Assembly (NCBI RefSeq): GCF_007751715.1
Contig: NZ_CP036292.1
Span: 2,604,001-2,668,000, forward strand
Length of the DNA: 64,000 nt
DNA from: Rosistilla oblonga
GTDB taxonomy: Bacteria; Planctomycetota; Planctomycetia; Pirellulales; Pirellulaceae
Direction of reading: 5' to 3'
Shown: positions 17,952-25,897 of the stretch, one piece after another
Position numbering within the stretch: position 1 is the first letter of the stretch
How the letters are laid out: every line of letters starts with the position of its first letter
Notes under the pieces: generated by a model
What the model saw: only the letters and a program-made list of their open reading frames with translations
Database searches by the model: none
Told to the model about the DNA's origin: nothing
Position numbers and translations under genes: made by a program

Positions 17952-19655
17952 TTACAGATAATACAGCAGCAGACAGACGGCTAGCAGCAGGGTGGCCCAG
18001 AGGGTCATTGTGCTGCTGGACCAGGTGCGGCCCAAGATGCCGTTTTCGTTGAACGTCGCTCGAGTGAAGTCCATGATGCCGTGGACGATCACCACCATGT
18101 CGCTGCGGAATGCGTCGTTGACGACATCGTAAACAGTTCGCAAGCCGCGGATGCAGGCGGGCAACAAGCGGCGGTAGATCCAGTCGGTGTCGAGATTCGT
18201 CGACCGCTGTTCGGCGGGATACAGCCCCGACTTCATCAACACGACAAAGGCCAGCAGTGCGAACAACAACAACTGCATCTGCGTGACCACATGCGTCACG
18301 GTGTAGGGATGGTAGTCGACCGCGTAGGGGAGCATCCGGTACAGCAGCGGATAAGCGATTCCCAAGCCGACGCAGAAGAAGGCGGCGATCGCCATCGCGG
18401 TCAGCATATTCCAAGGTGCCTCTTCCACTCGCTTGCCCGAATCGTGAGCGAAGAAAGCGAAGAAGGGGATCTTGATTCCCGAGTGCTCCATCACGCCCGC
18501 CGATGCGATCAGCAGCACGATCCAAACCCAGAACTGATGCTGTTCGGCGGCGGCGGAGATGATCATCGATTTGCTGATAAATCCGCTCAGCAACGGGAAC
18601 CCCGAGATCGCTCCGGCACCGATGATGCAGAAGAGCGTCGTCCAAGGCATCGATTTGTGGAGCCCACCCAACTCGGTAGCCTTCGTCGTGCCGACGCGAT
18701 ACAGCACAGCTCCCATCGACATGAACAGCAGCGATTTGTAGATGATGTGACAGAACGCGTGAGCCACCGTGCCGTTGATCGCTAGTTCGGTTCCGATCCC
18801 AACGCCGACGACCATGAACCCCAATTGGTTGTTCAGACTGTAGGCGAGGACGCGGCGAAGATCGTTTTCGATCACTGCAAATACGATCGGGAAGAGCGTC
18901 ATCGCGCAGCCGATCGGGATCAAAAGATCGAGCCCCGCAAAACCGCGGATCAATGAATAAACGGCCAGCTTCGTCGTAAACGCACTCAGAAAAACCGTCC
19001 CCGTCGCTGTCGCTTCGGGGTAAGAATCTTGCAACCAATTGTGCAGCAGCGGGAAGGCGCATTTGATACCTAGAGCCAGCAGGATCAAGGTCGCTGCGAG
19101 TCCCAACGGTTCCCCTTCGACGACAAAACTGGCGAACGTCAAGCTGCCGGATTGCACGTAGTGGATGATCGCTCCAGATAACAGCAGCACGCCCGAGGCG
19201 ACTTGAATGATCAGGTAACGCATTCCGCTGCGATACGATCGCTCGCTGTCGCTAGCCCAGATCAGAAAGACGCTCGACAGCGCTGTCAGTTCCCAGAACA
19301 CGAACAGCGTGATCAGGTCGCCAGCGCAACAGGCGCCGATCGCTCCGCCAGCGTAGACCAACGCGGCGATATGCTGTCGCGGATCCCGGACATGCAGCGC
19401 GTAGATCGACGACACGATCGCGGCAATATGAAACACGATCCCAAAGATCCGGCTCAGCGAATCGATCCGGACCATATTCAAGGTCATGCCGAACAGCGTG
19501 ATGTTGCCATGTTCACCGGCGGGCGTGATCAAAAACAGGGCAAGGCTGATCACCGAAAGGGCCAAGACGCCGTAGGCTTGCAGCCGACGAGCGACAAAGG
19601 GCAACACGAGGGCCCCGAGAATCATGACCAAGCCAGGAGGCAGATTAGCGATCAT
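17952..19655 (-). CDS. Proton-conducting membrane subunit, third MrpD/NuoM-like paralogue
   Basis: The last gene of the antiporter operon: 567 residues, about 14-15 membrane helices, proton_antipo_M family. The channel motif FPLLHNWLQDSYPEATATGT and the following FTTKLAVYSLIRGF carry the lysine/histidine network shared by MrpD, NuoM and NuoN. Such subunits move protons or sodium across the membrane and rely on partner subunits. It is the most NuoN/NuoM-like of the three D-type proteins here and has an extra C-terminal amphipathic helix and TM hairpin. Its start overlaps the preceding small gene by 11 bases, so it is translationally coupled. The ion specificity is unknown. Confidence 0.92.
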   Translation of the reverse strand: MIANLPPGLVMILGALVLPFVARRLQAYGVLALSVISLALFLITPAGEHGNITLFGMTLNMVRIDSLSRIFGIVFHIAAIVSSIYALHVRDPRQHIAALVYAGGAIGACCAGDLITLFVFWELTALSSVFLIWASDSERSYRSGMRYLIIQVASGVLLLSGAIIHYVQSGSLTFASFVVEGEPLGLAATLILLALGIKCAFPLLHNWLQDSYPEATATGTVFLSAFTTKLAVYSLIRGFAGLDLLIPIGCAMTLFPIVFAVIENDLRRVLAYSLNNQLGFMVVGVGIGTELAINGTVAHAFCHIIYKSLLFMSMGAVLYRVGTTKATELGGLHKSMPWTTLFCIIGAGAISGFPLLSGFISKSMIISAAAEQHQFWVWIVLLIASAGVMEHSGIKIPFFAFFAHDSGKRVEEAPWNMLTAMAIAAFFCVGLGIAYPLLYRMLPYAVDYHPYTVTHVVTQMQLLLFALLAFVVLMKSGLYPAEQRSTNLDTDWIYRRLLPACIRGLRTVYDVVNDAFRSDMVVIVHGIMDFTRATFNENGILGRTWSSSTMTLWATLLLAVCLLLYYL

Positions 19656-19923
19656 AATAATCCTCCTTGCGGCCCACGATCATTCGCAGGATGCGGCCCA
19701 GGAAAACGATCACGACAAAGGAGACGAAGCCGAACCAAGCTTGGAATCCAAACGAGGTCTCGAGGTCGAAGTGCGGATGCGGATTGGTGTAGAACAGATC
19801 GGCGACAACCAACAATCCGCAAACGATCACCAATCCGGCGATCATCGCGTTGATGTTCCGCGGCTGTTCGAACCAGCTGGGCGGATCGGTCACTCGTTTG
19901 GATTTATGTTTGGAGGCATTCAT
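19645..19923 (-). CDS. Small two-helix membrane protein of the antiporter operon
   Basis: A 92-residue product with two predicted membrane helices (AMIAGLVIVCGLLVVADLFY and WFGFVSFVVIVFLGRIL) joined by an acidic/His loop, and charged ends. I do not recognise a named family, but it is locked between two D-like subunits by overlaps of 4 bases upstream and 11 bases downstream, so it is very likely a structural accessory subunit of the same complex. Confidence 0.85.
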   Translation of the reverse strand: MNASKHKSKRVTDPPSWFEQPRNINAMIAGLVIVCGLLVVADLFYTNPHPHFDLETSFGFQAWFGFVSFVVIVFLGRILRMIVGRKEDYYDR

Positions 19924-21413
19924 TGCGATGAGACCAGCGGCAGCAAGACTTCGTAAATCGAACCGGCGGTGAAAAACAGCACGATGCTAAGCGCCGCGGT
20001 CAGGCACAGCGGCACGACGCACATCCACGGAGCCTCTTGAATCCCTGAGGGGGCAGCGTGCGGATCGGCTGTCGTTTCCTGGGGAGCCATGAAGGCGCGG
20101 ATCGGAATGGGAATCAGATAGGCGATGTTCAACAGCGAGCTGACCATCAGCGCAGCGGTCAACAGATAGTGCTGCGTTTCGACAGTGCCAACCGCCAGGA
20201 ACCATTTGCTCCAGACGCCACCACCAGGAGGCAGGCCGATAATGCTGAGCGATGCGATCAGGAAAGATGCAAACGTGAAGGGCATCTGCCGCCCCAGTCC
20301 CTGCATTTCGCTGATGTTCTTTTTATGCGTCGCCACGTAAATCGCACCGGCACAAAAGAACAAGGTGATCTTGCCGACGGCGTGCATCGCGATGTGCATC
20401 CCACCGCCGATCACGCTCGCGGGCGTCGCCAACGCGGCTCCCAACGAGATGTACGCCAGTTGGCTGATCGTCGAATAGGCAAGCCGAGCCTTCAGGCTGT
20501 CCTTCGTCATCGCGACGAGCGAAGCGGTCACCAGCGTCCCCGCGGCGACATAGGCTAGCCAGATGCTGACGCCCGTCGTTCGTAACAGGTCGATACCGAA
20601 GATGAAGACGGCGACTTTAAGGACCGAAAAGACGCCGACTTTCACGACAGCCACCGCGTGCAGCAGAGCACTGACGGGCGTGGGTGCGACCATCGCCGCT
20701 GGTAGCCAGCGGTGGAACGGCATCAAGGCAGCTTTGCCGATTCCAAACGCAAACAGCCCCAGCAAAACGCCGAGTTGTGTTTCGGTGATCTTCCCATCGG
20801 CCAAGGGCTCGGCAAGGATCCCACCCAATCGAAAGTCGAGTGTGCCGGCGATGTTCGACGTCCAAGCGATCGCGAACATAAAGAACGCAACCGAAGTCGA
20901 AAGCAGGATCCCCAAGTAGACGCGGCCTCCGTTGCGAGCCTCGCGGGTGCCGTGGTGCGTGACCAACGGATAGGTGGAGATCGTCATGATTTCGTAAGCG
21001 ACGAACAGCGTGAACAGGTTCGCGGAAAAGGCGGCTGCCAAAGCTGCGAAGATCGCCGCGGCAAAGCAGGCGAAGAACCGCGTCTGGTGCGATTCGTGGT
21101 TGCCACGCATGTAGCCCGCGGCATAAACGGTCGTCAAAATCCAAAGCCCCGACGCGACCAAGGCGAACAGCATCCCCAACGGTTCGACCGCAAAAGCGAT
21201 CTCGAACCCAGGGATCATTTCACCGATATGCCACTCGGGACGTCCGCCGGCAAAAACGTGTGATGCCAACAGGCAGGTGATGCCAAACAGCGCGATCGCG
21301 ATCGTCAGCGAAGCGGCTTCGCGCACGTTCGGCAGCTTGCCAACCAGGAAGACCAGGCCGACGCCGATCAACGGCAATCCCATCGCCAGGATCAGAAGGT
21401 TTTCAGGAGTCAT
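19920..21413 (-). CDS. Proton-conducting membrane subunit, second MrpD/NuoL-like paralogue
   Basis: A 497-residue polytopic protein of the proton_antipo_M family. I start it at ATG 21413, which overlaps the upstream mrpD stop by one base (TGATG); the longer frame adds a non-family leader. The motif MPFHRWLPAAMVAPTPVSAL, continuing as LHAVAVVKVGVF, is the typical NuoL/MrpA-type half-channel with conserved His and Lys. A conserved glutamate lies in a membrane helix at VAYEIMTISTYPLVTHHG. It probably takes the place of the N-terminal NuoL-like half of MrpA, which has no separate full-length gene here. Coupled by four bases to the small membrane protein downstream. Confidence 0.93.
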   Translation of the reverse strand: MTPENLLILAMGLPLIGVGLVFLVGKLPNVREAASLTIAIALFGITCLLASHVFAGGRPEWHIGEMIPGFEIAFAVEPLGMLFALVASGLWILTTVYAAGYMRGNHESHQTRFFACFAAAIFAALAAAFSANLFTLFVAYEIMTISTYPLVTHHGTREARNGGRVYLGILLSTSVAFFMFAIAWTSNIAGTLDFRLGGILAEPLADGKITETQLGVLLGLFAFGIGKAALMPFHRWLPAAMVAPTPVSALLHAVAVVKVGVFSVLKVAVFIFGIDLLRTTGVSIWLAYVAAGTLVTASLVAMTKDSLKARLAYSTISQLAYISLGAALATPASVIGGGMHIAMHAVGKITLFFCAGAIYVATHKKNISEMQGLGRQMPFTFASFLIASLSIIGLPPGGGVWSKWFLAVGTVETQHYLLTAALMVSSLLNIAYLIPIPIRAFMAPQETTADPHAAPSGIQEAPWMCVVPLCLTAALSIVLFFTAGSIYEVLLPLVSSQ

Positions 21414-22894
21414 CAGGGTGTTCCTCCCAACAAACCGATCGCAGCAAATTGAGCCAAGCCGGCCGAATAGACGGTCCAAACGCCAAAGACCAATGTCGAT
21501 CCAATCACCAGATAGGTCGGAATCAACATTCGCAGCGGCGGTTCGGTCGCTTGGCCCGCGATCTCCGTCGGCTCGTTAAAGTACAGCGTCTCGACGACTC
21601 GCCAGATATAAAGCAACGCCAACAGGGAACTCAGCAGCATCAAGATGCCGACCGGCCAGGCTCCCGAATCGATGACCGCCGTCAACAGCATCCACTTGCT
21701 GACAAAGCCGGCGGTCACGGGGACGCCGATCAAACCGAGGCCGCCGACGGTCCAGGCCAGCGCGGTCCAAGGCATCGTCCGCCCGGCGCCTCGCCAGTCG
21801 CTCAATTGGCTCGAACCCAATCGCAGTGTAAAGCAACCGACGACCATAAACAGACCACCTTTGATGATCGCATGGTTAAACATGTGAACGATCCCGGCGG
21901 ACAGTCCCGCTTCGTTGCTGATACTGATCCCCAACAACATGTATCCGACTTGGGCGATGCTGGAGAAAGCGAGGATGCGTTTGACATCTTGTTGATAGAT
22001 CGCAGCGAGCGAGGCGGCGAAGATGCCGACGATCGCCATCATCATCAGCCCCTTGGCCAACGGCAATTCGACAAACGCAAACTGCGGTGAGATGATTCCA
22101 AAGACGATGCGAATAAATGTGTAGACCGAGACCTTGGTCGCCGTTGCGGCGATGAAACAGGTGACAACCGAAGGGGCGTAGGTGTACGCTCCGGGCAGCC
22201 AAGTGTGCAGCGGAAAGACCGCCATCTTGATGCACAGCCCGATCGTTAAAAACGCAAACGCCACCAACCCGGTTCGCGTTTGCAAACCAACCGGCAACCG
22301 CTGGGCGATGTCGGCCATATTCAACGTGCCGGTCATCTGATAGATCAGCCCGATTCCGATCAGAATAAACGTGGCCCCCACGGTTCCCATGATCAAATAC
22401 TGAAGAGCGGCCAACGGCGCGCGGCGGGTTCGCCCCAGACTGATCAATGCGTACGACGACAGCGACGAGATCTCTAAGAAGACAAAAACGTTAAACAGAT
22501 CGCCGGTGATGCAGATCCCCAACAATCCGGTCAGGCACAACAGATAGGTTGCGTAAAACAGATAGTGCTTCGACGCCGGGATCTCGGCTTCCACGCTTGG
22601 CGGCGCGTATAGCAGCACGACCACACCGATCGCAGAGACAAACAGCAGCACAAATCCGCTGAGTCCATCGACGACGTATTCGATACCGTAGGGAGGCGCC
22701 CAATTGCCGATGTTGTAGTGAATCGGACCCGATCGAACGACCTCGGCCATCAGACCAACCGACATCGCAAAGACGGCGCAAGCGACGGCGAGAGCCAGCA
22801 AATAAACGAGCTTGCGATTTCCAATCAGCACGCACAGCGGTGCTGCAATCAACGGTACCACGATCAGCAGGACCGGCAGGTTTTGAGCGATCAC
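21413..22894 (-). CDS. mrpD: Mrp antiporter subunit D homologue
   Basis: A 493-residue, ~14-helix ion-translocating subunit. Motifs are FVFLEISSLSSYALIS, with the membrane glutamate, FPLHTWLPGAYTYAPSVVTC, and TKVSVYTFIRI, all standard for MrpD/MbhH. It sits directly after mrpC, as in Mrp and Mbh operons, and its ATG overlaps mrpC's stop by four bases (22891-22894). Of the three D-like proteins it is the one in the canonical position. It works only as part of the hetero-oligomeric complex in the cytoplasmic membrane, exchanging Na+ or other cations against H+. Confidence 0.95.
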   Translation of the reverse strand: MIAQNLPVLLIVVPLIAAPLCVLIGNRKLVYLLALAVACAVFAMSVGLMAEVVRSGPIHYNIGNWAPPYGIEYVVDGLSGFVLLFVSAIGVVVLLYAPPSVEAEIPASKHYLFYATYLLCLTGLLGICITGDLFNVFVFLEISSLSSYALISLGRTRRAPLAALQYLIMGTVGATFILIGIGLIYQMTGTLNMADIAQRLPVGLQTRTGLVAFAFLTIGLCIKMAVFPLHTWLPGAYTYAPSVVTCFIAATATKVSVYTFIRIVFGIISPQFAFVELPLAKGLMMMAIVGIFAASLAAIYQQDVKRILAFSSIAQVGYMLLGISISNEAGLSAGIVHMFNHAIIKGGLFMVVGCFTLRLGSSQLSDWRGAGRTMPWTALAWTVGGLGLIGVPVTAGFVSKWMLLTAVIDSGAWPVGILMLLSSLLALLYIWRVVETLYFNEPTEIAGQATEPPLRMLIPTYLVIGSTLVFGVWTVYSAGLAQFAAIGLLGGTP

Positions 22895-23400
22895 GGCAGC
22901 CGATCCATTTCCAAAATCTTCTCCTCATCGATCGTTCCGTAGTCTTCACGGATACGCACGATCAACGACAGCGCCAGTGCGGTCGTGGCGATACCGACCA
23001 CAATCGCCGTCAGCATCAAAACACTCGGCAAGGGATTCGAGTAGATGATCCCATCGACTTCTCCCGACATCCTCGCTCCCGCTTCGATCACCTCTTCCAC
23101 ACTCTTGCCCGTTGCGTGAGCCACTTCGGCCGCGTGCGAGGCGGCGTGTCCGGCGGCTTCCCCGTCGGCATGTCCATCGTGAGCGTGGTTCTGCACGATC
23201 CGAGGAGGAACGATCGGCGCGGTGCCGCCGTGGATCTTCCCCATCGTGATGTACAACAGGAAGACCGAGGTTTGGAAGATGTTCAGGCCGATGATCGATT
23301 TCATCAAATTGCGTCGGGCAATGACCATATAGAACCCGGTCATCATCAAAAAGATGACAACCCAGTAGTTATACAATCCGACGACTTGTTCCATATTCAC
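22891..23400 (-). CDS. mrpC: Mrp antiporter subunit C with a His-rich insert
   Basis: A 169-residue NuoK/MnhC-type protein with three membrane helices. The family core is recognisable as NLMKSIIGLNIFQTSVFLLY and PLPSVLMLTAIVVGIATTAL. MrpC is usually about 110-125 residues; the excess is an insert at about 70-117 between helices 2 and 3 that holds six histidines (H72, 74, 77, 85, 89, 95) plus acidic residues. The insert should lie in a soluble loop and could bind metal or sense pH. Coupled to mrpB (four-base overlap) and mrpD. Confidence 0.93.
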   Translation of the reverse strand: MNMEQVVGLYNYWVVIFLMMTGFYMVIARRNLMKSIIGLNIFQTSVFLLYITMGKIHGGTAPIVPPRIVQNHAHDGHADGEAAGHAASHAAEVAHATGKSVEEVIEAGARMSGEVDGIIYSNPLPSVLMLTAIVVGIATTALALSLIVRIREDYGTIDEEKILEMDRLP

Positions 23401-23834
23401 AGAACGTGTTTCCTTCCCGCAAACGTGTAGAAGATCATCGTCATCACCGCGGTCACCGTGATCCCTACACCAAGCTCCACAACAAAGATCCCCAAGTGTT
23501 GGCCATGCGGCAGGATGCCGGGCAACAGATGGTGATCGAGGACTTCATAGTCGAGGAACTTTCCGCCCAACAAGATGGTGGTGATCCCCGTCCCCGCGTA
23601 GATCAAGACGCCCAACGCCATCATCTTTTCAACGGCCCAAGCTGGAACGACACGCTGCACCGCTTGCAGTCCGAAGACCAAGCCGTACAGGATCAACGCT
23701 GCAGCCAAGATCACGCCGGCTTGGAAGCCGCCGCCGGGGCCAAAGTCGCCGTGGAATTGAACGTAGAAACCAAACAACAGGATGTAGGGAATCAGTAGTT
23801 TGGTGACGACTCGAATGATCGGAAACGCAATCAT
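23397..23834 (-). CDS. mrpB: Mrp antiporter subunit B (MnhB domain)
   Basis: A 145-residue, four-helix membrane subunit. The ATG at 23834 gives MIAFPIIRVVTKLLIPYILL and overlaps the upstream gene by four bases (23831-23834); the much longer open frame reads through that gene and is not credible. The family motif GDFGPGGGFQAGVILAAALI is intact, as is the final helix pair GIFVVELGVGITVTAVMTM. It corresponds to MbhF of archaeal membrane-bound hydrogenases. Confidence 0.94.
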   Translation of the reverse strand: MIAFPIIRVVTKLLIPYILLFGFYVQFHGDFGPGGGFQAGVILAAALILYGLVFGLQAVQRVVPAWAVEKMMALGVLIYAGTGITTILLGGKFLDYEVLDHHLLPGILPHGQHLGIFVVELGVGITVTAVMTMIFYTFAGRKHVL

Positions 23835-24382
23835 TGGGAGACAGCCTCCCGTTCGGGTTCGTCTTTCTCTTTTCGTAAGATCAGCAGCACCGCGATACCA
23901 GCGGTCAAAACAACCGTCGTTTCGCCAAGCGTATCGTAACCGCGATAGCTGGCCAAAACGGAGGTGATCACGTTCGGCAAGCCGTGCATGTCGACTTGCG
24001 ATTTTTCGACAAACGATGGCCGCGGATGCAGGTGAATCGGATCGTTGGGATCGCCAAAATGAGGCATGTCCAGCGTGCCGTAGACCAACGCACAACCGGT
24101 GATCGTGACAACCGTCAACGGCACCAGGGCAGGCTTGCGACGGCCGGCGTCGCTGGGACCGACCAGGACCAATGTGCTGAGCATCAGGACGGTCGAGATC
24201 CCCGCGCCAACAGCAGCTTCGGTAAACGCGACGTCGGGCGCGTCGAGGATCAGCATCCAACTGGCGCTAAGAAAACTGTAGATCCCCGTGAACATGATCG
24301 CTGCCCACAGATCGCGGATCCGCGCGACAGTGACCGCGGTCGCGGCGAGCATTGCGAGAATGGTAAAGACGATCAGATTCAT
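23831..24382 (-). CDS. MbhD/MbhE-like fusion (C-terminal part of MrpA)
   Basis: A 183-residue protein. The first half is DUF4040/MbhD, with the diagnostic DAPDVAFTEAAVGAGISTV; the second half is MbhE-like, with YRGYDTLGETTVVLTAGIAV. In standard Mrp antiporters these two domains form the C-terminal end of MrpA, after the NuoL-like domain; in Mbh hydrogenases they are separate genes. Here they are fused to each other but separated from any NuoL-like domain, which supports an Mbh-style organisation. The ATG at 24382 overlaps mrpG's stop by four bases. Confidence 0.93.
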   Translation of the reverse strand: MNLIVFTILAMLAATAVTVARIRDLWAAIMFTGIYSFLSASWMLILDAPDVAFTEAAVGAGISTVLMLSTLVLVGPSDAGRRKPALVPLTVVTITGCALVYGTLDMPHFGDPNDPIHLHPRPSFVEKSQVDMHGLPNVITSVLASYRGYDTLGETTVVLTAGIAVLLILRKEKDEPEREAVSQ

Positions 24383-24714
24383 ACTTCCGTTCCCGAGCTT
24401 CCATCGCGTGGTGGGGAATCCAACACAGGCTTCAACCCATGTGTGACGGCGGACCGCGCCAACGCGTGGCACGAACTGGGGCTGGTCACCAGTAAGAAGA
24501 ACAAGATCATTATCAACTTCACGGCGGCGAGACTTAGCCCTACTTGGAAGACCAGTCCCAACAAGATCGCTCCGGCCCCCATCGTGTCGGTGATTCCAGC
24601 GCCATGCAGTCGCGAGAAGAATTCGGGCAAGCGGACGATCCCGATTCCACCGACGATCGAAAAAAAGCCACCGATCAACATCAGGGCCCAGCTGAGGATA
24701 TCCAACGCGATCAT
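24379..24714 (-). CDS. mrpG: Mrp antiporter subunit G
   Basis: A 111-residue MnhG-family protein with three helices. The motif GIGIVRLPEFFSRLHGAGIT is characteristic, followed by MGAGAILLGLVFQ. The hydrophilic C-terminal tail (SSCHALARSAVTHGLKPVLD) resembles MrpG tails. Four-base overlaps at both ends bind it to mrpF and the MbhD/E gene. Confidence 0.94.
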   Translation of the reverse strand: MIALDILSWALMLIGGFFSIVGGIGIVRLPEFFSRLHGAGITDTMGAGAILLGLVFQVGLSLAAVKLIMILFFLLVTSPSSCHALARSAVTHGLKPVLDSPPRDGSSGTEV

Positions 24715-24992
24715 AGCTCGGTCCCCTCGCGGCTGAAGCTGCCGTATTCGGTGAATCGCAGCAGGGCGACCATCCCGATGAAGTTCATCAGGCTGTAGAG
24801 GAGTGCGAGGTCGAGAAAATCACCGCGTTCGGTGGCGACATCGACAACGGAAATCAGCAGAACGGTTTTTGTTCCGACCATGTTCAGCGCCAGCACGCGG
24901 TCGAAAACGGTTGGGCCGAGCATCGCACGGATCAGAGCCAACGCCATCGTGATCAGGATCGCGATCGATGTTACCAGGAAGATGCCGGTCAT
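24711..24992 (-). CDS. mrpF: Mrp antiporter subunit F
   Basis: A 93-residue three-helix protein of the MrpF/PhaF family. The conserved segment RAMLGPTVFDRVLALNMVGT is present, as is the acidic DVATERGDFLDLALLYSLMN. The ATG at 24992 follows the mrpE stop by five bases; the open frame to 25016 would overlap mrpE and adds nothing family-like. Confidence 0.93.
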   Translation of the reverse strand: MTGIFLVTSIAILITMALALIRAMLGPTVFDRVLALNMVGTKTVLLISVVDVATERGDFLDLALLYSLMNFIGMVALLRFTEYGSFSREGTEL

Positions 24993-24997
24993 GATCG

Positions 24998-25480
24998 TTA
25001 CTTCTCCAATGCGCAAACGCGGCGATCCATTTCGCCGGAGAGGTCTTCGGCGGCCCCTTCAAACGACAAGGCATGGACCAGAATCGAATTGCCTTCGACG
25101 CGAACGGTCACCGTTCCGGGAGTCAGGGTGATCGAGTTGGCGAGAATAACGCGGCCCAACTCGGTCTTTTGATTCGCCGAAACGCGGATCATGCTCCGTT
25201 GCAGCGGCATTTTGGGTGACAGGATGATCCGTGTGACTTCCATGTTCGACTGAACGATCTCTTTGATCAGCCACGGCGCGTAGGAGGTGAACGGTCGCAG
25301 GCCCAGATGAGCCGGCGCCCCTTCCTCGTCGACGATCTTCATCCGTCGCGAGATCGCCACTGAAATCAAACACGACCCAACTCCCAAAGCGATCAGGAAG
25401 GGATCGTCAAAGTGCCCCGACCACAACAACCAGGTTGCGAACAAGGCGATGCTGAGAGTGATGATAAACAGGTATTTCAC
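24998..25480 (-). CDS. mrpE: Mrp antiporter subunit E
   Basis: The first gene of the operon, encoding an MrpE/MnhE-type protein: N-terminal helices (IITLSIALFATWLLWSG and FLIALGVGSCLISVAISRR), then a soluble domain with PWLIKEIVQSNMEVTRIILS and SITLTPGTVTVRVEG, which are family motifs. The start is uncertain. GTG 25480 gives 160 residues, the usual family length; ATG 25573 gives 191 residues with an unfamiliar leader. Neither has a strong ribosome site. MrpE is needed for assembly of the antiporter. The 400-odd bases between it and the divergent gene at 25898 should hold the operon promoter. Confidence 0.88.
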   Translation of the reverse strand: MKYLFIITLSIALFATWLLWSGHFDDPFLIALGVGSCLISVAISRRMKIVDEEGAPAHLGLRPFTSYAPWLIKEIVQSNMEVTRIILSPKMPLQRSMIRVSANQKTELGRVILANSITLTPGTVTVRVEGNSILVHALSFEGAAEDLSGEMDRRVCALEK

Positions 25481-25897
25481 AGTATGCTCTACGCATTCAC
25501 GAACGATAGGCAAGATGGAAGCACTATAACGATCGATCAAGTCGACTTGCAGGGGGGCAGTTAGCCATTTCATGCTCTCGCTCGCCCCGTTTTCACCGCC
25601 TCCCCGCCAATGGCAACCGGTCCCGCCCAACGCCGACGCGGCGGCATCGAGGTCGCCTCTATAGACGCAGCGATCGAACAGCCCCGATCTTCGGCAAAAC
25701 CGATTGGACCATCGACCCTTTGCTAGCCGCAGTGGTTCGATTGCGATTGCTGTTGCAGCGGCTAGAGCTAGATTTCCGAGGCGATACCCTAAACGTCTCC
25801 CCCGCGCCGACTAAGGTTGCGGCAACCCAAACGCCAGTTTCACCAACGCCCAAACAACGTGACGAATTACCAAGGCCTGCCCGATTCGCTGAGTCTG

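Noticed and set aside
23835-24260. Longer mrpB product with ~140 extra residues
   Set aside because: It overlaps the well-supported MbhD/E gene in another frame and has a composition typical of a shadow frame.
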